Source of the DNA: an uncultured Hungatella sp.
Lineage (GTDB): Bacteria; Bacillota; Clostridia; Lachnospirales; Lachnospiraceae
DNA length: 7,970 nt
Direction of reading: 5' to 3'
NCBI GenBank assembly: GCA_910588505.1
Contig: CAJUPQ010000106.1
Coordinates: 1 to 7,970 of the forward strand
This document shows positions 1-5,116 of the stretch, piece by piece. The position numbers were made by a program, and so were the translations under genes. Each line of letters opens with the position of its first letter. The first letter of the stretch is position 1. The notes below the pieces were generated by a model that saw nothing but the letters and a program-made list of their open reading frames with translations, was not told where the DNA came from and ran no database searches.

Positions 1-354
1 AAAGGGCGGGCGGTAGTAATTTATCCCGCAGTTAAAGGTGTACAGAAATGCCGCCGCCCCCACGAGAAATACTGCCCGGGAGGCGATACAAAACCACCCT
101 CTTCTCCTGCCAAATACATACCAGAGGGACGCTGCCCCCAGAGCGTACAGGCCGAATTCCACCACTGACACAGGGACCAGTCCGCAGATCCGCCCCACCA
201 CTGCGACGATAACGGAATAGATATGTACGGAGTACCATCTGGCAAACCCCTCTATGTTCCTGGCCCCCAGCTGCCCTGCCGCAGCCAGGGCCAAAAGCGT
301 CGCTCCCCCTGCCCCAATGATCTTGTTCTGTCTGTTTCGCGCTGTGTTCTCCAT
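1..354 (-). CDS. DUF3810 family membrane protein (partial, C-terminus cut by window edge)
   Basis: The reading frame is open from an ATG at 354 down to base 1, giving the first 118 residues; the rest lies outside the window. The start is supported by an AAGGAG ribosome binding site at about 361-366. The protein starts with a basic cytoplasmic stretch (MENTARNRQNK), then a hydrophobic helix (about residues 12-30), the segment FARWYSVHIYSVIVAVVGRI at about 37-56, SVVEFGLYALG, a third hydrophobic segment after the basic GRRRG, and NCGINYYRPPF at the edge. The WYS-x-x-IY, VVE-x-x-LY and NYYRxPF signatures match what I recall of the DUF3810 family, integral membrane proteins of unknown function common in Clostridia. 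Assignment to the family is by recognition, not by search. It is transcribed divergently from lepB. No biochemical role can be given. Confidence 0.85.
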   Translation of the reverse strand, partial: MENTARNRQNKIIGAGGATLLALAAAGQLGARNIEGFARWYSVHIYSVIVAVVGRICGLVPVSVVEFGLYALGAASLWYVFGRRRGWFCIASRAVFLVGAAAFLYTFNCGINYYRPPF

Positions 355-403
355 ATCCTTCTCCTTGCAGCCTGTCCCGGTTTTCCCCAATGGTCTTCCC
401 TTA

Positions 404-412
404 ATTTTACCA
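404..412 (-). promoter_or_regulatory. Candidate extended -10 promoter for the DUF3810 gene
   Basis: On the minus strand the sequence reads TGGTAAAAT, an extended -10 (TG-n-TAAAAT) about 50 bases before the DUF3810 start codon. No good -35 is found at 17 bases, which is tolerated with an extended -10. The element lies inside an imperfect inverted repeat (AATTTTA at 403-409 and TAAAATT at 423-429). The call is tentative. Confidence 0.4.
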
Positions 413-463
413 TATCTGGTCTTAAAATTCCTCAAATTTTTTCTTACCATTTTGTAAAAGTCC

Positions 464-492
464 TTGCGCAAAACCGGGAAGTCATTTACACT
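464..492 (+). promoter_or_regulatory. Sigma-A type promoter of lepB
   Basis: The -35 is TTGCGC (464-469) and the -10 is TACACT (487-492), with an exact 17-base spacer. Transcription would begin near 499, leaving a leader of roughly 23 bases before the lepB ATG. The promoter lies in the intergenic region between the divergent DUF3810 and lepB genes. Confidence 0.6.
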
Positions 493-521
493 AAAAAGAT
501 AAGACAGAAAGAAGGTACATT

Positions 522-1085
522 ATGAAAGAGAATCCTAACCCTACGGAAAAAGAACCGTTTAACTGGAAGGCTGAGCTGATCAGCTGGATCCAGGTTCTGG
601 TGATCGCTGCCCTGATCGCCTTTGTACTTAACCGGTTTATCATTGCCAACAGCCGTGTGCCCAGCGCCTCCATGGAAAATACCATCATGACTCACGACCG
701 GGTCATCGGCTCCAGGCTTACTTACTATTTCAGCGACCCGCAGCGGGGCGATGTGGCCATCTTTTATTTTCCTGATGATGTGACAGAAAAAACTTACTTT
801 GTCAAGCGGGTCATCGGCATGCCTGGGGATACCGTTGACATCCGGGACGGCCATGTGTACTTAAACGGCTCCGATACCCCCCTGGAGGAGCCCTACATCA
901 AGGAACCTATGGAGACGCCGGAAGAGCTGCATTATGAAGTCCCGGAGGGCTGCTATTTTATGCTGGGGGATAACCGAAACTTTTCCGCGGACTCCCGTTT
1001 TTGGAAAAACACATTTGTAAAGAAAGAAAAGATCATTGCCAAAGTTCTCTTCCGCTACTTCCCAAGTATCGGGCGGATCCAATAA
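522..1085 (+). CDS. lepB: Type I signal peptidase
   Basis: This is the membrane serine protease (family S26) that removes signal peptides from exported proteins on the outer face of the cytoplasmic membrane. It has 187 residues, the usual size of short Gram-positive enzymes. A single N-terminal membrane anchor spans about residues 21-42. The nucleophile is Ser50 in PSASM (47-51) and the general base is Lys95 in YFVKRVIGMPGD. The box E motif GDNRNFSADSRFW is at 149-161, so all catalytic motifs are intact. The ATG at 522 is preceded by GAAGG (511-515) at a six-base spacing and by its own promoter, so it is probably monocistronic. It converges on the acyltransferase gene, with a long hairpin between them. 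Clostridia often carry several signal peptidase paralogues; which one this is cannot be told here. Confidence 0.97.
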   Translation: MKENPNPTEKEPFNWKAELISWIQVLVIAALIAFVLNRFIIANSRVPSASMENTIMTHDRVIGSRLTYYFSDPQRGDVAIFYFPDDVTEKTYFVKRVIGMPGDTVDIRDGHVYLNGSDTPLEEPYIKEPMETPEELHYEVPEGCYFMLGDNRNFSADSRFWKNTFVKKEKIIAKVLFRYFPSIGRIQ

Positions 1086-1101
1086 AAGCGCGGAATCAAA
1101 A

Positions 1102-1148
1102 CGGGGTTGTGACAAAATCTGGCGATCCGCCATTTTGCCACAGCCCCG
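1102..1148. terminator. Convergent (probably bidirectional) terminator hairpin
   Basis: A long stem-loop pairs CGGGGTTGTG-A-CAAAAT-(CT)-GGCG with CGCC-ATTTTG-C-CACAGCCCCG around a three-base loop (ATC), with one wobble, one mismatch and a two-base bulge. It begins 16 bases after the lepB stop and ends five bases before the acyltransferase stop codon. On the minus strand the stem is followed at once by TTTTGATT, so it works best as the terminator of the metK-acyltransferase unit. On the plus strand the flank is only ATTATTA, with a T run further on (1163-1168), so termination of lepB is less certain. Confidence 0.75.
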
Positions 1149-1153
1149 CATTA

Positions 1154-2185
1154 TTAAACCAGTTTTTTCAGCCATGAAAACCGCCTGTGCTCAGACAGCC
1201 ATACCATCACCGCGCAAAATACCACCATAGGTGCAAAAACCGACACCATGATCCCTTTTTTCGTAAGGGGAATGGGATTCCACTTTGCTGTCAGGGAAAA
1301 CAGATGGATAAAATATACGTGAGACAAATAAATCCACTGGCTCATACTTCGCAGTCTGGAATATATCTTCCGATCCTTCCATGTAACGCGGAGCGCGGCC
1401 GATACCATAAAAAACGCTGCCGGCGCTGCTGTCAGCACCATATTCGTGTTGCCGAACCGATCCACCTCTGCGTACATCGCAAGCACAGAGATCAGGAAGC
1501 CCAACACCGCGGGCCAAAATGGAATCTGCTTTTTCGCTTTTGCGATCCACAGGCCCACTGCCACATAGAAGGTTCCATAAAACACCCCGTTTCGCATGGT
1601 AATAAAAGTTCGGCTGTAGATCCCCAAGATATCCTGCATTTTTAAGGGAAGACGTCCGGCCCAATAGCTGTTATCGCCAACATACCCGATCAAAAACAAG
1701 ATCCATCCCACTGTGAGGATCTGCCAGATCTTCATTCCCGCAAAACAGCCAAGCCACACCAGCAGGCACGCGGTCAAAAGGGCCGGAAGAAACCATAACT
1801 GGGGCATAGGATGACTGAAAAAGAAATTTTTCATGTAGTACAATGCCCACTCTTTCAAGCTGATTCCTTTTCCCAGCCAGTTTAGTGCCTCAATCGGAAG
1901 ATAGAGAACCGACCAGATCAGCGCCAATTTCGCGATGCGCAGGCAATATGCCTTGATGATCGCCTGATCTTTTCTTGTTCTGCCATTTTCCACTTTCCTG
2001 AACAAGAGAAAACCTGCCATGACAAAGAACCCCGGCACCGCCAGGTTAGAGAGCCACCCTCCAATCACCATACGCCACTTACTTTCCGCAGGATAAAAGA
2101 TCTGGATCACATGCCGCGCGCTCACAAGCACTGCCAGGATCACTTTTGTCACGTCAAGTCCATGATACTGTCTCTTTTCGCTCAT
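1154..2185 (-). CDS. Acyltransferase-3 family integral membrane protein
   Basis: This 343-residue polytopic membrane protein has about ten hydrophobic segments and resembles the acyltransferase-3 family (OafA/NodX-like), which transfers acyl groups, often acetyl, to sugars of surface polysaccharides, peptidoglycan or other acceptors. Family hallmarks seen are the N-terminal GLDVTKVILAVLVSARH segment, with the expected histidine at residue 25 in the first membrane helix, VPGFFVMAGFLLFRK at about 50-64, PQLWFLPALL at about 128-137, and a late ISHVYF-like element (IYLSHVYFIH). The acceptor cannot be predicted. The start codon overlaps the metK stop as ATGA (2182-2185). The 15 bases before it (GAAAAAGTATCTTGC on the minus strand) contain no convincing Shine-Dalgarno, so translation probably depends on ribosomes finishing metK. 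It therefore shares the metK promoter and SAM riboswitch. A strong hairpin lies directly downstream. Confidence 0.9.
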   Translation of the reverse strand: MSEKRQYHGLDVTKVILAVLVSARHVIQIFYPAESKWRMVIGGWLSNLAVPGFFVMAGFLLFRKVENGRTRKDQAIIKAYCLRIAKLALIWSVLYLPIEALNWLGKGISLKEWALYYMKNFFFSHPMPQLWFLPALLTACLLVWLGCFAGMKIWQILTVGWILFLIGYVGDNSYWAGRLPLKMQDILGIYSRTFITMRNGVFYGTFYVAVGLWIAKAKKQIPFWPAVLGFLISVLAMYAEVDRFGNTNMVLTAAPAAFFMVSAALRVTWKDRKIYSRLRSMSQWIYLSHVYFIHLFSLTAKWNPIPLTKKGIMVSVFAPMVVFCAVMVWLSEHRRFSWLKKLV

Positions 2186-3372
2186 GCAAGATACTTTTTC
2201 AGCAATTCCACTTTATCCAGCTTCTCCCATGGCAGATCCAGGTCATTTCTTCCAAAGTGTCCGTATGCCGCGGTCTGCTTATAAATAGGCCTTCTCAGGT
2301 CCAGCATCTTAATGATGCCTGCCGGCCTTAAGTCAAAGTTCTCGCGGATGATCTCAACCAGACAGCTGTTGCTCACCTTGCCTGTGCCAAAGGTATCTAC
2401 CATGACGGATGTTGGCTGTGCCACTCCGATGGCATAAGAAAGCTGGATCTCGCACTTGTCCGCAAGGCCCGCGGCCACGATGTTCTTTGCCACATATCTG
2501 GCCGCGTAGGCTGCAGAACGGTCCACCTTCGTGCAGTCCTTGCCGGAAAACGCGCCGCCGCCGTGACGGGCATAGCCGCCGTATGTATCCACGATGATCT
2601 TTCTTCCTGTCAATCCGCTGTCCCCGTGAGGTCCGCCGATGACAAATCTTCCCGTAGGATTGATAAAGAACTTGGTGTTCTCATCCACCATGTCAGCCGG
2701 AAGGACGGGATCAAACACGTATTTTTTGATATCCGCGTGAATCTGCTCCTGGGTCACGTTCTCGTCATGCTGGGTGGAAAGGACCACTGCGTCCAGACGG
2801 ATCGCCTTGCCGTTCTCATCATACTCTACGGTCACCTGGCTTTTGCCGTCGGGGCGAAGGTATGTGAGAGTTCCATCCTTGCGAACCTTAGTCAGCTGCC
2901 GCACCAGCTTGTGGGCCAGAGCAATGGGATAAGGCATATACTCCTGAGTCTCGTTGCTGGCGAATCCGAACATCATACCCTGGTCGCCTGCTCCGATGGC
3001 CTCAATCTCCGCGTCGCTCATCTTATTCTCTTTGGCCTCCAGAGCCTTGTCCACGCCCATGGCAATGTCTGTGGACTGCTCGTCAATGGCAGTGATAACG
3101 CCGCAGGTGTCGCAGTCAAATCCGTATTTTGCCCTGTCGTAGCCAATCTCCCGAATGGTCTCCCGGACAACCTTCTGCATGTCTACATAGGCCTTAGTGG
3201 TGATCTCTCCCATGACCATCACAATCCCTGTGGTCACCGCGGTCTCACAGGCCACCCGGCTCATGGGGTCCTGCTCCAGCAGTGCGTCCAAAATCGCATC
3301 GGAGATCGCGTCGCACATCTTATCCGGATGTCCTTCTGTCACGGACTCAGATGTAAATAACAGTTTTTCCAT
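2182..3372 (-). CDS. metK: S-adenosylmethionine synthetase (methionine adenosyltransferase)
   Basis: MetK makes S-adenosylmethionine from methionine and ATP in the cytoplasm, supplying the methyl donor of the cell. The product is 396 residues, the normal family length. Conserved elements are GHPDK (14-18) near the N-terminus, signature 1 GAGDQGMMFG (127-136), GRFVIGGPHGDSGLTGRKII (241-260), and signature 2 GGGAFSGKD (271-279). The start at 3372 (MEKLLFTSESVTEG) fits family N-termini and has a strong AAGGAGG eight bases upstream; an in-frame ATG at 3405 would add 11 residues but lies upstream of this ribosome binding site and is rejected. Expression is controlled by the SAM-I riboswitch and terminator immediately upstream, which is feedback control by its own product. 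The last codon overlaps the downstream acyltransferase start (ATGA). Confidence 0.98.
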   Translation of the reverse strand: MEKLLFTSESVTEGHPDKMCDAISDAILDALLEQDPMSRVACETAVTTGIVMVMGEITTKAYVDMQKVVRETIREIGYDRAKYGFDCDTCGVITAIDEQSTDIAMGVDKALEAKENKMSDAEIEAIGAGDQGMMFGFASNETQEYMPYPIALAHKLVRQLTKVRKDGTLTYLRPDGKSQVTVEYDENGKAIRLDAVVLSTQHDENVTQEQIHADIKKYVFDPVLPADMVDENTKFFINPTGRFVIGGPHGDSGLTGRKIIVDTYGGYARHGGGAFSGKDCTKVDRSAAYAARYVAKNIVAAGLADKCEIQLSYAIGVAQPTSVMVDTFGTGKVSNSCLVEIIRENFDLRPAGIIKMLDLRRPIYKQTAAYGHFGRNDLDLPWEKLDKVELLKKYLA

Positions 3373-3403
3373 TTGTTTTTCCTCCTTGGAATCATTTAGA
3401 CAC

Positions 3404-3435
3404 AACGAAAAGTCCGTAGTGCGAACTGCGGACTT
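3404..3435 (-). terminator. Riboswitch-controlled intrinsic terminator of metK
   Basis: On the minus strand AAGTCCGCAGT pairs with ACTACGGACTT around the loop TCGC (11 positions, one C-A mismatch), followed by TTCGTT that extends the stem's final T pair into a short T-rich tract. It sits between the SAM-I aptamer and the metK ribosome binding site. The bases ATCAAGTCC at 3430-3438, which include the first arm, are complementary to GGATTTGAT at 3447-3455 (nine pairs, one G-U), forming the competing antiterminator. Confidence 0.88.
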
Positions 3436-3453
3436 GATCTCTTTACATCAAAT

Positions 3454-3564
3454 CCTCTTATTGTTCGATTTCTCGCTCAGGTTGGCACCTTCCCGTCCTA
3501 TATATCAACCGGGGGTTGCCGTGACTTCACAGATCCTTTGTATCTCCATCACTCTGAATAAGGG
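3454..3564 (-). promoter_or_regulatory. SAM-I (S-box) riboswitch aptamer
   Basis: The minus strand carries the S-box core. P1 is formed by CTTATT (3557-3562) and AATAAG (3457-3462). It is followed by CAGAG, a P2 helix with GTGA/TCAC arms, the conserved ACGGCAACC, a P3 closed by CCC and GGG, then AAGGTGCCAACCTGAGCG and the return strand AATAAG. Established knowledge: SAM binding stabilises P1, frees the terminator strand and stops transcription. Here the antiterminator strand (3447-3455) abuts and slightly overlaps the extended base of P1, consistent with an OFF switch. It controls metK and, through read-through, the coupled acyltransferase. Confidence 0.95.
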
Positions 3565-3608
3565 ATATACGTACTTTTCAATTGTCAGGTATTACATGTA
3601 ACGTAAAA

Positions 3609-3637
3609 ATTATAGCGGATTTTCCCTGGGCTGTCAA
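3609..3637 (-). promoter_or_regulatory. Consensus sigma-A promoter of the SAM riboswitch-metK unit
   Basis: On the minus strand there is a perfect TTGACA (3632-3637), a 17-base spacer and a perfect TATAAT (3609-3614). Transcription should start near 3602, about 38 bases before the riboswitch P1 helix. A fully consensus promoter behind a transcription-terminating riboswitch suggests that regulation lies in attenuation, not in initiation. Confidence 0.92.
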
Positions 3638-3678
3638 GGGTTCCGGCATAAATTTTCCCATGCTAAAATTAACCACTC

Positions 3679-3709
3679 GTAACCGTTCAGATAACCCCTG
3701 AACTGTTAC
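3679..3709 (-). terminator. Probable terminator of murA
   Basis: Seven bases beyond the murA stop, the minus strand reads GTAAC-A-GTTCAG, a seven-base loop, then CTGAAC-G-GTTAC: a 12-position stem with one central mismatch. The trailing sequence (GAGTGGTTAATTTTAG) is only loosely T-rich, so termination may be incomplete. It separates murA from the metK promoter at 3609-3637. Confidence 0.55.
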
Positions 3710-3715
3710 AGCCAC

Positions 3716-5008
3716 TCAGCTAATTTTCAGACGAAATTTCTGCTGGTCCTTATCGCAGTCCACCCGCTCGATCATGGCTCCCAAGCCTTTCAGCTTCTCC
3801 TCAAAATGCTCATAGCCCCGCTGTATGTATCCGATCTCGTCCACCACCGTGTACCCGTCGGCAGCAAGACCGGCCAGCACCAGGGCCGCCCCTGCCCTAA
3901 GGTCCGGGGCATTGACTGAAGCGCCTGTAAAACAGCCCACCCCGTCAATGATGGCTACATTGCCTTCTACTTTTATATTGCTGCCCATGCGGGCCAGTTC
4001 ATCCACATATTTAAACCGATTCTCAAATATCCCTTCCGTCACAATGCTGGTGCCGTGGGCCAGGGCCAGGGTCACTGACATCTGGGGCTGCATGTCCGTA
4101 GGAAAGCCCGGGTAAGGAAGGGTGTTGATGTTGGTATGTCTCTGATAGGGCTTTCCCACCACCCTGACGGCGTCGTCAAATTCCACGACTTCGCACCCAA
4201 TCTCCAGAAGCTTGGCTGAGATCGCCTCCAGATGCTTGGGGATCACATTCTTTACCGTCACGTCTCCCCTGGTCACTGCCGCCGCGCACATAAAGGTTCC
4301 GGCCTCGATCTGGTCCGGAATAATGGAGTACTCGGTTCCATGGAGCCTTCTGACGCCGCGAATGCGGATAATATCCGTGCCTGCTCCCTTGATATTAGCG
4401 CCCATGCTGTTTAGGAAATTAGCCACATCCACAACATGGGGTTCTTTTGCCACATTCTCAATGATGGTCAGCCCTTCCGCCAGGGAAGCTGCCATCATGA
4501 TATTAATGGTAGCTCCTACGGACACCTTGTCCAGATAAATATGGCTTCCCACCAGGTCAATGGCGTGGGCCACCACCGCCCCCCGCTCGATCTCAATCTT
4601 CGCGCCCAGAGCCCGAAAACCTTTCAGATGCAGGTCTATAGGTCTGCTGCCAATATTGCACCCTCCGGGCAGAGGCACCTGGGCGCTTTTGTATTTGCCT
4701 AAAAGGGCTCCGATAAAATAGTAGGACGCCCGGATCCTTCGTATATATTCATCATCCACTTCCACTTCATGGATATCTTTTGCGTTAATTCTTACAGTAT
4801 GTCTGTCAATTCTCTCGACCCTGGCTCCAATCTCCTCAATGGCCTCCAAAAGGACATTGATATCCCGGACATCCGGAAGATTGTCTATGATGACATCTTC
4901 ATCCGTCATGATCGCAGCCGCCAGAATACCGAGAGCAGCATTCTTCGCTCCGCTGATAGTCACTTCTCCTGCCAGCGGGTTGCCGCCTTTCATAATATAC
5001 TGTTCCAT
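3716..5008 (-). CDS. murA: UDP-N-acetylglucosamine 1-carboxyvinyltransferase (MurA)
   Basis: MurA transfers enolpyruvate from phosphoenolpyruvate to UDP-GlcNAc, the first committed step of peptidoglycan synthesis, in the cytoplasm. The 430 residues cover the full EPSP-synthase-like two-domain fold. Visible active-site elements are SGAKNAAL (19-26, with Lys22 and Asn23), the catalytic loop LPGGCNIGSRPIDLH with Cys117, PTDMQPQ with Asp305, DLRAGAAL with Arg371, and QRGYEHFEEKL with Arg397. The intact catalytic Cys predicts a fosfomycin-sensitive type, not the Cys-to-Asp resistant variant. The ATG at 5008 is preceded by GAGGTG and its own strong promoter. Firmicutes often have two MurA paralogues, and this could be either. 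The gene lies downstream of the 830-residue protein on the same strand with no visible terminator between them. Confidence 0.97.
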   Translation of the reverse strand: MEQYIMKGGNPLAGEVTISGAKNAALGILAAAIMTDEDVIIDNLPDVRDINVLLEAIEEIGARVERIDRHTVRINAKDIHEVEVDDEYIRRIRASYYFIGALLGKYKSAQVPLPGGCNIGSRPIDLHLKGFRALGAKIEIERGAVVAHAIDLVGSHIYLDKVSVGATINIMMAASLAEGLTIIENVAKEPHVVDVANFLNSMGANIKGAGTDIIRIRGVRRLHGTEYSIIPDQIEAGTFMCAAAVTRGDVTVKNVIPKHLEAISAKLLEIGCEVVEFDDAVRVVGKPYQRHTNINTLPYPGFPTDMQPQMSVTLALAHGTSIVTEGIFENRFKYVDELARMGSNIKVEGNVAIIDGVGCFTGASVNAPDLRAGAALVLAGLAADGYTVVDEIGYIQRGYEHFEEKLKGLGAMIERVDCDKDQQKFRLKIS

Positions 5009-5072
5009 TCCGCACCTCGATTATCAATCTATTCTCTTACAAACACTTTACTTTTTTCTTTCGCTCACGTAA

Positions 5073-5101
5073 ATTATACTCCATGTCTGGGAAGACGTCA
5101 A
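5073..5101 (-). promoter_or_regulatory. Sigma-A type promoter of murA
   Basis: On the minus strand TTGACG (5096-5101) and a perfect TATAAT (5073-5078) are separated by exactly 17 bases. The -35 starts 15 bases after the stop codon of the upstream 830-residue gene. The leader to the murA ATG would be about 60 bases and holds no obvious regulatory fold. Confidence 0.9.
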
Positions 5102-5116
5102 GTCCGGCTCTTTTGT

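Noticed and set aside
486..854. Minus-strand open frames opposite lepB
   Set aside because: lepB is unambiguous by catalytic motifs; these frames are its shadows and have no independent support.
2563..3360. A 265-codon plus-strand open frame opposite metK
   Set aside because: It is the antisense shadow of the highly conserved metK gene, lacks a ribosome binding site, and its translation shows no recognisable domain.
3373..3405. An 11-residue N-terminal extension of MetK from the ATG at 3405
   Set aside because: The strong AAGGAGG lies inside the extension and serves the ATG at 3372, whose product matches the family N-terminus; the extended start would also lie right at the riboswitch terminator.
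5081..5096. A short GTCT-TCCC-AGAC hairpin between the 830-residue gene and murA, considered as a terminator
   Set aside because: The stem is only four pairs with no T run, and it lies inside the spacer of the murA promoter.
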